Below are positions 54,258 to 63,770 of a DNA stretch of 64,000 nt, in pieces. The notes under the pieces are model-generated. The model searched no databases. It saw only the letters and a list, made by a program, of their open reading frames with translations, and was not told where the DNA came from. Numbering within the stretch: the first letter of the stretch is position 1; each line of letters begins with the position of its first letter. Position numbers and translations under genes: made by a program. The DNA is taken from positions 2,666,001-2,730,000 of the forward strand of contig NZ_QPER01000001.1 of assembly GCF_009455635.1 (NCBI RefSeq), given 5' to 3'. The stretch comes from Paraburkholderia agricolaris. Its GTDB lineage: Bacteria > Pseudomonadota > Gammaproteobacteria > Burkholderiales > Burkholderiaceae.

Positions 54258-55931
54258 TCAGATCGCGGCTACCGCGGCCTCGCGCGCCACACGGCCCGAG
54301 GTGCTGGCAAGCCGACCCACCACGGGCGCCGGCGTTGCCGCCAGACCGCGAATCAGATCGGCGGCCTTTTCCGCGATCATCAGCGTGGGCGCGTTCGTGT
54401 TCGAACTTACGATCCGCGGCATTACCGATGAATCCGCGACTCTCAATCCTTCGATGCCGTGCACTCGCAATTGCGGATCGACGACGGCAAATTCGTCGAT
54501 GCCCATCTTGCAGGTGCCGACCGGGTGATAGCCGGTGCGTCCGTACTGCTGCGCGTAGGTTTCGTATTCGGCCTGCGTGCGCACGTTCCCACCAGGGAAG
54601 TGCTCACTCTTGATGTACTTGCCGAGCGCCTTCTGACTCATGATTTCGCGACTCTGACGGATCCCTTCGACGGCCACCTTCAGATCATGAGGGTCGCGAA
54701 TATAAGCAGGATCGATCACCGGTGCATCGGCAGGATCGGCACTATGCAACGTGACGCTGCCGCGGCTGCGCGGCCGGAGAAAATAGGAGTTGAGCGTACA
54801 GCCCGAACCCGAGGGCACCGGCGGCACACCGGCCTCGACGCCGGCGCCAGGCAAGAAGTGAAACTGCAAGTCGGGCGTGAGTACGCTACTGTCGGAATAC
54901 CAGAAGGCGCCTCCTTCGGCGATATTGGACGTGACCGGCCCTTTGTTAAAGAGTTTGTACTCGAGGCCTGCCAGCAACATCATGTGTTTCTTCGAATACT
55001 TGTCCAGACTGTACGCACCGTTCAATTCGTAGACGATGTCGATATCGAAGTGATCCTGCAAGTTCTGCCCGACACCGCTTAGCGCATGCACAGGCTTCAC
55101 TCCGGCGCGTTCCAGATCTTGCGGGCGCCCAATGCCGGAGAGCATCAGCAGCTTCGGCGAACCAATCGCCCCAGCGGTCACGATGACTTCGCGTTCAGCA
55201 CGCGCAATGATCACATTCGAGCGATCGTCCCCGGGTGCAAATTCAACGCCGATTGCGCGGCCGTTTTCGATGACCACACGCGACACGAGGCAACCGGTTC
55301 GCACCGTGAGATTGGGCCGCGTGCGAGCATCGCGCAGATAGCCGACCGCCGCGCTGCAGCGCTTGCCGTTGCGCTGCGTGACCTGATAAACGCCTACGCC
55401 TTCCTGCTGCGCGCCGTTGAAGTCGCTGTTATGCGGCATGCCGGCTTCCTGCCCCGCCAGGACAAAAGCCTTGGTTAATTCGTTGACGCTGATGAGATCA
55501 GACACACCGAGCGGGCCACCGACACCGTGATACTCGTTGCACAGGCGTTCGTTGTCTTCCATGCGGCGCAAGTACGGCAGCACGCCATCGCGAAAGCCCC
55601 AACCAGTGCAACCATCGCGCTCCCAGCCGTCATAGTCCGACGGCTGCCCACGTGTGTAGACCATGGCATTGATCGAGCCGCCACCTCCGAGCACGCGGCC
55701 CTGCGCGAATGGAATCTGCCGCCCTTGTGTTTCGGCCGCCGCAGCCGTGCGATAACCCCAGGTCAAAGGGCCACCCGTCATCTTGAAGAAGCCAACCGGC
55801 ATGTGGATATACGGATCCGTATCGGCAGGTCCGGCTTCGAGAAGCAGCACCCGATTGCCCGCATCCTCGCTCAGACGAGCCGCCAGCGCACAACCCGCCG
55901 CGCCGCCACCTACGATCACATAGTCATACAT
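54258..55931 (-). CDS. GMC family oxidoreductase (choline dehydrogenase-like)
   Basis: A 557-residue FAD enzyme. YDYVIVGGGAAGCALAARLSE is the ADP-binding loop, GRVLGGGGSINAMVYTRG the GMC signature 1, and the C-terminus has the active-site His in GYHPVGTCKMG and VSSNTNAPTLMIAEKAADLI with Asn in place of the second His. It oxidises a primary alcohol to an aldehyde. The aldehyde dehydrogenase gene lies 112 bp upstream in the same operon, giving an alcohol-to-acid pair. Confidence 0.93.
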   Translation of the reverse strand: MYDYVIVGGGAAGCALAARLSEDAGNRVLLLEAGPADTDPYIHMPVGFFKMTGGPLTWGYRTAAAAETQGRQIPFAQGRVLGGGGSINAMVYTRGQPSDYDGWERDGCTGWGFRDGVLPYLRRMEDNERLCNEYHGVGGPLGVSDLISVNELTKAFVLAGQEAGMPHNSDFNGAQQEGVGVYQVTQRNGKRCSAAVGYLRDARTRPNLTVRTGCLVSRVVIENGRAIGVEFAPGDDRSNVIIARAEREVIVTAGAIGSPKLLMLSGIGRPQDLERAGVKPVHALSGVGQNLQDHFDIDIVYELNGAYSLDKYSKKHMMLLAGLEYKLFNKGPVTSNIAEGGAFWYSDSSVLTPDLQFHFLPGAGVEAGVPPVPSGSGCTLNSYFLRPRSRGSVTLHSADPADAPVIDPAYIRDPHDLKVAVEGIRQSREIMSQKALGKYIKSEHFPGGNVRTQAEYETYAQQYGRTGYHPVGTCKMGIDEFAVVDPQLRVHGIEGLRVADSSVMPRIVSSNTNAPTLMIAEKAADLIRGLAATPAPVVGRLASTSGRVAREAAVAAI

Positions 55932-55954
55932 TGCTGTCTCCGATACTGTGTTCT

Positions 55955-55977
55955 GCAGTCACACTGCGCGTGACTGC
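55955..55977. promoter_or_regulatory. Inverted repeat upstream of the GMC gene
   Basis: GCAGTCAC and GTGACTGC are perfect 8-nt arms around 7 nt, 24 bp before the GMC start. It may be an operator or an mRNA hairpin; no T-tract follows. Confidence 0.4.
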
Positions 55978-56043
55978 GCAATTCCTGAGGTGCTGACGGC
56001 TCCTGGCGGCCGCTTGATTCGAACCGGACCACACAACACCACG

Positions 56044-57552
56044 TTAGGCAATCCAGCGCGGCCGGTTGCCCAACTGGACATGAACCGACTTCAGTTCGGT
56101 GTATTCCTCGACGCCGTAACGCCCCGTCTCGCGGCCAATGCCCGATTGCTTGACACCGCCGATCGGCATTTCCGGGCCGCCGGTGATGGTGCAGTTGACC
56201 CAGACCCGACCGGCCTGTACATCGCGGAAGCTCTTGATCGCGCCCTGCAGATCGCGCGTCCAGATGCTGGCCGCGAGACCGTACGGCACGCCGTTCGCAA
56301 TCTGGATCGCCTGTTCGAAGGTGTCGAATGGCGTGACCGACAGCACGGGTCCGAAAATTTCTTCCTGCGCCAGCGCGCTATGCGGTTCGACGTTGCGGAA
56401 CATGGTGGGCTGGATGAAGAAGCGCTCACCATCCTGGCTCGACGTGCCGCCATGCACCAGTTGTGCGCCGTCGCGACTGCCCGTTTCGATGAAACTGCAA
56501 ATCTTGTCGAACTGACGCGCTTCAACGATGGCGCCAACGTGGTTCGACGCGTCGAGCGGATCGCCCACCCGCACCTTCTCGAGCACACTCTTGACCCGCG
56601 CGACAAGTTCATCTTCCACCGATCGATGCACGACAAGGCGGCTGCCCGACACACAGCATTGGCCCGCATTGAAGCAGATGCCAAACGCGATGGCGTCAGC
56701 GGCATCGGCGAGATCGGCGTCCGCGAACACGATCTGCGGATTCTTGCCGCCCAGTTCGAGCCCAACCTTCTTCATGTTGCCGCCCGCTGCCGTCAGCACC
56801 GAACGGCCCACTGGGGTGGAACCCGTGAACGACACCATGTCGACATCCATGTGCTCCGCGAGTGCCTGACCTACCTTCGAGCCAAGCCCAGTCACCACGT
56901 TCACGACGCCGTCCGGCAAGCCGGCCTCCGTCAGAAGCGCGGCGAGCTTGAGCGTCGTGGTCGAGGTGAGTTCGGCGGGTTTGACGACCGCGGTACATCC
57001 CGCCGCCAGCACAAACGGCAGGCGCTCTGACAGAATGAAGAACGGGAAATTCCATGGCGTGACGATGCCCACCACGCCGACGGGCTGACGCACGACAAGA
57101 CCAAACATGTCGCTGCCGAGGGTGTCATGCGAATCGCCGTGCGCGACCCGCGCAAGACCCGCCGCGTACTCCCAGATGCCCGCCGCGGCGTTGATCTCGC
57201 CGCGCGACTGGCCTATTGGCTTGCCGCTTTCCAGCGTTTCCAGGTACGCGAGCGTCTCCACGTTGTCCCGGATAAGACCCGCAGTTTTGAGCAGCACCGT
57301 TGCACGCTGCTCACCGGACAGACGCGACCAGCGCCCGTCATCGAACGCCCGGCGCGCCGCAGCCACTGCCAGATTCAGATCGCCGACAGATGCGCGCGCC
57401 GTGGACGTCACCGGCACGCCGTGGCCCGGACTCTTGCGCGTCACGAATTCGCCAGCGACTCCGGCGTAGTCCTTGCCGTCGATGAACATCGGCGTGCGCA
57501 GAGGTTCAGACGGAAGACGAAGCGTTGCCGCCAGTTCATTCAGATTGCTCAT
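56044..57552 (-). CDS. Aldehyde dehydrogenase family protein
   Basis: A 502-residue NAD(P)-dependent enzyme. ATG 57552 has GGAGACTGGA upstream. VVGIVTPWNFPFFILSERLP, SFTGSTPVGR, ELGGKNPQIVFADADLADA (catalytic base Glu) and FNAGQCCVSGSRLVV (nucleophilic Cys) are all present. It probably oxidises the aldehyde made by the GMC enzyme. It is the first gene of the leftward operon and is divergent from the TetR gene; a GGTTACTT half-site of the 24-bp operator lies at 57666 in the divergent region. Confidence 0.94.
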   Translation of the reverse strand: MSNLNELAATLRLPSEPLRTPMFIDGKDYAGVAGEFVTRKSPGHGVPVTSTARASVGDLNLAVAAARRAFDDGRWSRLSGEQRATVLLKTAGLIRDNVETLAYLETLESGKPIGQSRGEINAAAGIWEYAAGLARVAHGDSHDTLGSDMFGLVVRQPVGVVGIVTPWNFPFFILSERLPFVLAAGCTAVVKPAELTSTTTLKLAALLTEAGLPDGVVNVVTGLGSKVGQALAEHMDVDMVSFTGSTPVGRSVLTAAGGNMKKVGLELGGKNPQIVFADADLADAADAIAFGICFNAGQCCVSGSRLVVHRSVEDELVARVKSVLEKVRVGDPLDASNHVGAIVEARQFDKICSFIETGSRDGAQLVHGGTSSQDGERFFIQPTMFRNVEPHSALAQEEIFGPVLSVTPFDTFEQAIQIANGVPYGLAASIWTRDLQGAIKSFRDVQAGRVWVNCTITGGPEMPIGGVKQSGIGRETGRYGVEEYTELKSVHVQLGNRPRWIA

Positions 57553-57765
57553 TCCAGTCTCCAGAGTTTTGCTTTCACACGGGCACGGAAAGCGCATCGT
57601 GCGTGCGGAAAATCGTGTGGGTGGTCCGGTGTACCGCCCGTTTTTGCGCCCATTCTGCACCACCCGGTTACTTCCTGACAATGCCTTTTTGGTCTATAGT
57701 CGCTGACACAACGCGGCCGCGAATGACGCCGTTCTCACTGACTCTCTTTGCAGCGACCACCGACC

Positions 57766-58449
57766 ATGACTCTTGTGACCACGCCTCCCGCCCGGGCATC
57801 CAAAACCGCCAGAAAGGGCGCCACCCAGCCGCCGAGGCAGCGGGATCCCGAGGTGACCCGGGCGCGTATTCTCGAAGCCGCGAAAATGGAGTTCGCGAAA
57901 CTCGGTCTTGCCGGCGCACGCGTGGAAGCCATCGCGACACGCTCGAAGGCCAACAAGCGGATGATCTATCACTACTTCGGGAGCAAGGAGGAGTTGTTCG
58001 TTGCTGTGCTCGAGGACGCCTATGCCGACATCCGCACCGCCGAACTGAAGCTCAATCTCGATCATCTTTCGCCCGAAGATGCGATCGTTGCGCTCGCCAC
58101 GCATACGTGGAATTATTACCTGAAGAACCCCGAGTTCATGACACTCGTCAACAGCGAGAACCTGCACAAGGCGCGCCATCTGAAGAAGTCCGAACGATTC
58201 AAGGAACTGCACCATGATTTCATCTCGATGTTGCAACGCATACTCGACCGTGGCGTCGAAGCGGGTGTATTCCGCAGCGGTGTCGACGCCCGGCAACTGC
58301 ACATTACGATGGCAGCGATCGGTTACTACTACCTGACCAATCGCCACACAAGCGGCCTGATCTTCGACATAGACTTCATGAGCAAGGAGGCGTTGAAAAC
58401 CCGGCTCGACTTCAACATCGAAACCGTTCTCAGGCTCGTGCGCGCCTGA
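57766..58449 (+). CDS. TetR family transcriptional regulator
   Basis: A 227-residue regulator. The start MTLVTTPPAR at 57766 is the likeliest; a TTG 6 codons earlier is the alternative. A disordered basic N-terminus (about 30 residues) precedes the HTH: TRARILEAAKMEFAKLG, RVEAIATRSKANKRMIYHYF, GSKEELFVAV. It is divergent from the aldehyde dehydrogenase gene and convergent with the CoA-transferase gene, in the centre of the catabolic cluster, and is the best candidate for the 24-bp palindromes at 45831 and 60106. Confidence 0.92.
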   Translation: MTLVTTPPARASKTARKGATQPPRQRDPEVTRARILEAAKMEFAKLGLAGARVEAIATRSKANKRMIYHYFGSKEELFVAVLEDAYADIRTAELKLNLDHLSPEDAIVALATHTWNYYLKNPEFMTLVNSENLHKARHLKKSERFKELHHDFISMLQRILDRGVEAGVFRSGVDARQLHITMAAIGYYYLTNRHTSGLIFDIDFMSKEALKTRLDFNIETVLRLVRA

Positions 58450-58502
58450 GTGGTCGGTTGCGGAGCGCCGGGCAACGGCGCTCCCGATTGCGTGGGCGTT
58501 CA

Positions 58503-60047
58503 TTAGGCCGGCTGCTCGCGACGCTTGTCCGCCGTGCCCTTACCGCGCGCGAGCAATGCGTCGTCGACAATCGGGCGAAAGCCCATCCGCGCGAGCACGT
58601 CCTGCTCGACATCGATACCTTCCGCCACCTCGATCAGCCGAACACCGTTGTCTTCGAGCCTGAACACTGCGCGCTCGGTGACGTACAGCACCTCCTGCTT
58701 TGCGATACGCGCCTGCACGCCGCTGAACGTGATGTGCTGCACGCGTTCGACGAGCTTCGGCACACTGCCCGGCGACGCAATATTCAGACGCTCGCCCACC
58801 TGCTCGACCTGCAGGCCCTTTGCTTCGAAACTGCCGCAGAAGACGATCTTGCGCGCGCCCTGGGTGATGTCGATAAAGCCGCCTGGTCCTACCACCGTCG
58901 AGCCGAGTTTCGAGACATTGATATTCCCCTCTCCATCCATTTCGCCCATGCCGAGAAACGAGATGTCGACCCCGCCCCCGCTGTAGAAATCGAATTGATC
59001 GACGCTTGAGAGAATCGCTTCCGCGTTGCGCGCAGAGCCGAACATCGGACCGTCGACCATCGCGCCGTTATGGATACCCTGCTCGACCGTTCCCCAGAAG
59101 GTGCCGAGTCGTCCCTGCTGCGCCAGCAAACCCGGAATACCGCCGGGGATGCCGAAACCGAAATTCGCCGAATGCCCTTCGTGCAGCTCCTGCGCGGCGC
59201 GTGCCGCAATGATGCGACGAATACCCGTGGGCACTTCATAGAAACCATCGGCAATGGTTCCAAGCGTTTCGCCACTTAGCGTGGCGTCGTAGTCGGCGAT
59301 CGCACACTGCGGCGCCGCAGGCATTTCGACGAGCGTGTCAACGAGAACACCCGGTATGCGCACCAGTCGCGCAGGCACGTAGCCTGCCGGCTCGCGCTCC
59401 TTGACCTGCACAATCACGTGGCCGCCACTGTTGTGAGCAGCAAGAGCCGCTGCGTACGTGTCGAGGTCAACGGGCTCGCGACGCAACGTGACATTGCCGG
59501 CCCCGTCCGCGGACGAACCGCGGACGATCGCGAAATCGACTTTGAACGGCTTGTAGCGCAAGTACTCGCGCCCATCGAGTTCAATCAGTTCGACAAGGTC
59601 TTCGGTAGCGCGCGCATTGATCTTGCCGCCGTCGATGCGTGGATCGACGAACGTGCGCAGGCCGACGTGCGTGACGAGCCCCGGCCGGCCTGCGCCAATC
59701 TCGCGCAGCAAGGTGGAGATTGCGCCCGCTGGGAAGCTATACGCTTCGAACGCATTCTCTTTCGCCATTTGCTGCATGGCCGGCGACCAGCTCCAGTGTC
59801 CACCGATGACGCGCCGCACCATACCCGGGTGCGCGAAGCGCCCAAGACCGCTGCCCTTCCCGTCGCCAATTCCAAGGGCGTGAACGACCGTAAGATCGCG
59901 CGGATGCCCGGTCTTGAGGAATCGCTGCTCCAGTTTCGCGAGCACAGCGTCCGGCTCAAGCATTCCTCCGCCGTTGCTGGCCAGCGCAATGGTGGCCCCA
60001 TCGAAGATTTGCTCAACCGCATCTTCGGCTTGCATCCAGTTTTTCAA
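58503..60047 (-). CDS. Acyl-CoA:acetate/3-oxoacid-type CoA-transferase (YdiF-like, fused)
   Basis: A class I CoA-transferase with both halves fused, 514 residues. The TTG at 60047 is preferred because GGAGGG lies 4 nt upstream; the ATG 4 codons later is too far. DGATIALASNGGGMLEPDAV and GIGDGKGSGLGRFAHPG mark the alpha half, and HEGHSANFGFGIPGGIPGLL the beta half. GTVEQGIHNGAM holds the likely catalytic Glu. It activates the pathway acid by CoA transfer. It is divergent from the acyl-CoA dehydrogenase gene. Confidence 0.92.
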   Translation of the reverse strand: MKNWMQAEDAVEQIFDGATIALASNGGGMLEPDAVLAKLEQRFLKTGHPRDLTVVHALGIGDGKGSGLGRFAHPGMVRRVIGGHWSWSPAMQQMAKENAFEAYSFPAGAISTLLREIGAGRPGLVTHVGLRTFVDPRIDGGKINARATEDLVELIELDGREYLRYKPFKVDFAIVRGSSADGAGNVTLRREPVDLDTYAAALAAHNSGGHVIVQVKEREPAGYVPARLVRIPGVLVDTLVEMPAAPQCAIADYDATLSGETLGTIADGFYEVPTGIRRIIAARAAQELHEGHSANFGFGIPGGIPGLLAQQGRLGTFWGTVEQGIHNGAMVDGPMFGSARNAEAILSSVDQFDFYSGGGVDISFLGMGEMDGEGNINVSKLGSTVVGPGGFIDITQGARKIVFCGSFEAKGLQVEQVGERLNIASPGSVPKLVERVQHITFSGVQARIAKQEVLYVTERAVFRLEDNGVRLIEVAEGIDVEQDVLARMGFRPIVDDALLARGKGTADKRREQPA

Positions 60048-60105
60048 ACTACCCTCCAATCAAATCGGCCACAAAGCTCGTTGACATCGGTCATTCGTTG
60101 GTTTT

Positions 60106-60129
60106 AAATAACCATCCAGATGGTTACTT
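60106..60129. promoter_or_regulatory. 24-bp operator-like palindrome, site B
   Basis: TAACCATC-CA-GATGGTTA is a perfect palindrome (60109-60126), flanked by AAA and CTT. It lies in the 201-bp region between the divergent CoA-transferase and acyl-CoA dehydrogenase genes, 59 bp and 120 bp from their starts. It matches site A (45831) at 18 of 24 positions. The TAACCATC core is typical of TetR family sites. Confidence 0.7.
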
Positions 60130-60248
60130 GATGCCAATGTTGGCACAGGAAATCACGTAATTCAAGCGGCGATGCGCGAGGCTCGGGTTTACCTTCACTA
60201 GCGCAAACCAGGCATAAAACAGGTACCGATCATAAGGACGGAGACAGC

Positions 60249-61394
60249 ATGAAACTCTCAGAAACGCATCAGCAGATTCGTGAAACCACCCGCCGCTTTG
60301 CACAGGAGGTGATTCGCCCAGTTGCCGAGGAACTGGATCGCGAGGAACGCTTCCCAGCGGAGATCTACGCCCAGATGGGCGAGTTAGGCCTGTTCGGCAT
60401 CACCGTGCCGGAGGAATTTGGCGGAGCCGGACTCGACGTCACTGCTTACGCGCTCGTGATGGAGGAGTTGTCGCGCGGCTACGCTTCGGTCGCGGACCAA
60501 TGCGGGCTCCTTGAACTGGTCGGCACGCTTCTTTCAGCACACGGCACCGACGAGCAACGCGCGGCCTACATGGAGCCGCTCTTGCGCGCAAAACTACGGC
60601 CGGCCTATTGCATTACTGAAGCCGACGCAGGCACCGACGTCTCAGGCATCCGCACCACCGCGACCCGCACGGCCGAGGGTTGGGAACTGAATGGCGCCAA
60701 GCTCTGGATTCATAACGCGCCGGTTGCGGACGTCGCATTCGTGCTCGCCCGGACCGACCCCGCGGCTGGCAAACGCGGTATGAGTATCTTCATCGTGGAC
60801 TGCTCGTTGGGCGGGGTATCGAAAGGTCCCAAAGAGCACAAGATGGGGCAGCGTGCGTCGCAGGTCGGCGAACTGAATTTCGACCGGGTGAAGTTGCCTC
60901 GCGATGCGTTGCTCGGCACCGAAGGCCGCGGCTTTCACATGATGATGAGCGCGCTCGACAAAGGCCGCGTGGGCATCGCCTCGCTTGCCGTGGGCATCGC
61001 GCAGGCGGGGCTTGAAGCGGCACTCGAATACTCACAAACCCGCAAGCAGTTCGGCAGTCATATCGCCGAATTGCAAGGCATTCAATGGATGCTCGCGGAT
61101 ATGGCGAAGGACATTCAGGCCGCGCGCCTGCTCGTCCTCGACGCCGCGGAACGACTCGAGTCGGGCGATCGCCCCAGCATTGCCTGCTCAATGGCCAAGT
61201 GCTTTGCCGGCGATACCGCCGTTAAGCACAGCGCTAACGCCGTGCAGATTTTCGGCGGCAGCGGCTACATTCGCGGCTACGAAGTCGAACGCCTGTATCG
61301 GGACGCCAAGATCACGCAGATCTACGAAGGCACGAACCAGATCCAGCGCACAATCATTGCGCGCGATCTGATCGCCAACGGGGCCTCATTATGA
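60249..61394 (+). CDS. Acyl-CoA dehydrogenase
   Basis: A 381-residue FAD enzyme with AGGACGGAGACAGC before the ATG. YCITEADAGTDVSG is signature 1; KQFGSHIAELQGIQWMLADM and FGGSGYIRGYEVERLYRD follow. The catalytic Glu is in QIYEGTNQIQR. It introduces a 2,3-double bond in an acyl-CoA and passes electrons to ETF, for which genes lie in the same cluster. It is the first gene of the rightward operon and overlaps the SDR gene by ATGA. Confidence 0.95.
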   Translation: MKLSETHQQIRETTRRFAQEVIRPVAEELDREERFPAEIYAQMGELGLFGITVPEEFGGAGLDVTAYALVMEELSRGYASVADQCGLLELVGTLLSAHGTDEQRAAYMEPLLRAKLRPAYCITEADAGTDVSGIRTTATRTAEGWELNGAKLWIHNAPVADVAFVLARTDPAAGKRGMSIFIVDCSLGGVSKGPKEHKMGQRASQVGELNFDRVKLPRDALLGTEGRGFHMMMSALDKGRVGIASLAVGIAQAGLEAALEYSQTRKQFGSHIAELQGIQWMLADMAKDIQAARLLVLDAAERLESGDRPSIACSMAKCFAGDTAVKHSANAVQIFGGSGYIRGYEVERLYRDAKITQIYEGTNQIQRTIIARDLIANGASL

Positions 61395-62170
61395 GCGCGC
61401 GCCCAATCGCCCTTGTCACAGGTAGCCGGCGCGGCATCGGCCGCGCGATCGCAATCGAACTTGGTCGCGCCGGCTTCGACATCGCACTGACCGATGCGGT
61501 GGCGTCGGACGAACTCGACGATGCCGTTCGCGAGGTTCAGCAAACCGACGCACGCGCGATCGCAACGCTCTCCGACCTCGCCGACATCGATTCGCATCCG
61601 GCCACGTTATCCGCAATCGAAGCCTCTCTCGGCGGCCAGATCGATTGCCTTGTGAACAACGCGGGAGTTTCCGTGATGTCACGCGGTGACCTACTCGATG
61701 TCACCGCGGAAAGCTTCGACCGCTGTATCGCGGTGAATACGCGCGGCACGTTCTTTCTCATGCAGGCATTCGCGAAGCACTGCCTCGCGCGCTCGAACGC
61801 GCCCGTTGCACCGCACCCGTCGATCATCACGATCACGTCGTCTAACGCAATCGCGGCGTCGCCCTTGCGCAGCGAATATTGCGTATCCAAGGCCGGGCTT
61901 TCGATGGCCAACACACTCTTCTCGCTACGGCTCGCTGAACACGGCGTCAGCGTCTATGAAGTGCAGCCCGGTTTGATTGAAACCGAAATGACCGCACCGT
62001 CCCGCGCACGCTACGACACGCAGATCGAACAGGGACTGACCGCCATCAAACGCTGGGGCACGCCGCAGGAAGTGGCAATCACTGTGCGCACGCTTGCCAC
62101 CGGCGGCCTCCCCTACAGCGTCGGCCAGGCGATCCGTATCGACGGCGGCCTGCTCGTCACCAAATACTGA
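61391..62170 (+). CDS. Short-chain dehydrogenase/reductase
   Basis: A 259-residue classical SDR. VTGSRRGIGRAIAIELG is the cofactor loop, VNNAGVSVMSRGD the NNAG motif, ITITSSNAIAASPLRS the catalytic Ser region and YCVSKAG the YxxxK pair. QPGLIETEM and IRIDGGLLVTKY are the usual C-terminal motifs. It overlaps the acyl-CoA dehydrogenase by 4 bp and so probably handles a pathway intermediate. Confidence 0.94.
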   Translation: MSARPIALVTGSRRGIGRAIAIELGRAGFDIALTDAVASDELDDAVREVQQTDARAIATLSDLADIDSHPATLSAIEASLGGQIDCLVNNAGVSVMSRGDLLDVTAESFDRCIAVNTRGTFFLMQAFAKHCLARSNAPVAPHPSIITITSSNAIAASPLRSEYCVSKAGLSMANTLFSLRLAEHGVSVYEVQPGLIETEMTAPSRARYDTQIEQGLTAIKRWGTPQEVAITVRTLATGGLPYSVGQAIRIDGGLLVTKY

Positions 62171-62178
62171 GTCTCCCT

Positions 62179-63348
62179 ATGAACCTCTCGATCAAACTTC
62201 CGACTGCGTCCGGCGCACTGGAAACCTATTCCGTACAGGGCACACCACTTGGAGTGCGACCGCCTGTGCGCGAATTCAACCGCATCGCGTACTCCGCCGC
62301 CCACGTGGTGGCCGATCCGCTGCGCGCGGGCGAACTGAACGCCGAGCCCGCCATCGACTGGGACCGCACAATCGCTTACCGGCGCTATCTCCTTGACCAG
62401 GGGTTGGGCATCGCAGAAGCCATGGACACAGCGCAGCGCGGTATGGGTTTGCCGTGGAGCACGGCACTCGAACTGATCACACGCAGCATCGAAGGCACCC
62501 GCGATATTGCCGGGGCGGCCATCGCGTCAGGCTGCGGCACTGATCACGTCACGCCCGCTTCGGTGACGAACTGCGATCAGGTGATTCGCGCCTATGCGGA
62601 GCAACTCGAAGCCGTGCAACGCGTAGGCGGACGCGTGATCCTGATGGCGAGCCGCGCGCTTGCGAAAGTAGCGCGCTCACCGGACGATTATCGGCGCGTC
62701 TATCGCGAGGTGCTCGCAATGTGCGATCAGCCGGTGATTCTGCATTGGCTCGGCGCCATGTTCGACCCAGAACTCGCGGGCTACTGGGGCACAAGCGATT
62801 TTCCGGGTGCAGCCGAAGTTTGCCTCGATATCATCGAGGCCAATTCGGCCAAAGTGGATGGCATCAAGATCTCATTGCTCGACGAGCAGAAGGAGATCAC
62901 GTTCCGCCGACGCCTGCCGCAAAGCGTGAAGATGTACACAGGCGACGACTTCAACTATCCCGCGCTGATCGCCGGCGATGGCACGCATTTCTCGCATGCG
63001 CTTCTCGGCATTTTCGACGCCATTGCGCCGGCCGCGTCTCAGGCACTGACGGCCCTCTCCGCGGGCGACGTCGAGACCTTCAACCGGTTGCTGGGGCCGA
63101 CGGTGCCGCTTTCGCGGCACATTTTTCGCGCGCCGACGCAGTACTACAAGACGGGCGTGGTGTTCCTCGCGTACCTGAACGGCTTCCAGGACCACTTCTT
63201 CATGCCGGGCGGCCACCATGGTATGCGGCCGCCAGCTTACCTGGCGGATGTGTTCCGCCTCGCCGACCAGGCCGGCCTGTTGCGCGACCCGGGCGATGCA
63301 ATCACTCGCATCCGGAGGGCCATGGCGCCACTCGGATGCGCAGACTGA
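62179..63348 (+). CDS. DUF993 family, dihydrodipicolinate synthase-like aldolase
   Basis: A 389-residue protein, 8 bp after the SDR. It shows a TIM-barrel resembling the DapA superfamily: FDPELAGYWGTSDFPGA and DGIKISLLDEQKEITFR, whose Lys is the probable Schiff-base residue. DUF993 has no assigned reaction. Members of the superfamily catalyse aldol or retro-aldol cleavage. In this cluster it may cleave or condense a keto intermediate after oxidation. It is followed directly by the Dabb gene. Confidence 0.85.
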   Translation: MNLSIKLPTASGALETYSVQGTPLGVRPPVREFNRIAYSAAHVVADPLRAGELNAEPAIDWDRTIAYRRYLLDQGLGIAEAMDTAQRGMGLPWSTALELITRSIEGTRDIAGAAIASGCGTDHVTPASVTNCDQVIRAYAEQLEAVQRVGGRVILMASRALAKVARSPDDYRRVYREVLAMCDQPVILHWLGAMFDPELAGYWGTSDFPGAAEVCLDIIEANSAKVDGIKISLLDEQKEITFRRRLPQSVKMYTGDDFNYPALIAGDGTHFSHALLGIFDAIAPAASQALTALSAGDVETFNRLLGPTVPLSRHIFRAPTQYYKTGVVFLAYLNGFQDHFFMPGGHHGMRPPAYLADVFRLADQAGLLRDPGDAITRIRRAMAPLGCAD

Positions 63349-63350
63349 TC

Positions 63351-63770
63351 ATGGCCCGATCTGGGGGACCCGTACGGCACATGGTGTTTTGCCGGTTCCG
63401 TAACGAAGTGACACCGGCATGCCGCCTTGCGTTCTTCGAGCAGATCCGGCGACTGACGGAAGTACCCGGCATTGCCTTCACCAACTTTCAGAGCGGGCCC
63501 AACGTATCGCCGGAAGGCTATGGCATGACGTTTTCTGACGGCTTCATGATGGATTTCGCGAGCCGCGACGACTGTTTTGCCTATCTGGCGCATCCAACGC
63601 ATCAAGCCATTGGGGCACGTCTTCTTGAGGCACTTGAAGACGGTGCGCAAGGTCTGCTCGTCTTCGATATCGATCTGGAAACCTATGAGAAACCTTCACG
63701 GAAGACTCGACCTGTGCTCCATCAATACCGCAACGCTGGGCCATCGGGAGCCACTCAGTCGCACGATTGA
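63351..63770 (+). CDS. Dabb (stress-responsive A/B barrel) family protein
   Basis: With ATG 63351 the protein is 139 residues; ATG 63336 and an internal ATG before VFCRFRNEV are alternatives. HMVFCRFRNEVTPACRLAFF, TNFQSGPNVSPEGYGMTF and DDCFAYLAHPTHQAIG are typical of Dabb dimeric ferredoxin-like barrels, usually about 100 residues. The last 29 codons overlap the next gene in another frame and may be dispensable. Dabb members include cyclases and small enzymes or chaperones; the role here is unknown. Confidence 0.75.
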   Translation: MARSGGPVRHMVFCRFRNEVTPACRLAFFEQIRRLTEVPGIAFTNFQSGPNVSPEGYGMTFSDGFMMDFASRDDCFAYLAHPTHQAIGARLLEALEDGAQGLLVFDIDLETYEKPSRKTRPVLHQYRNAGPSGATQSHD

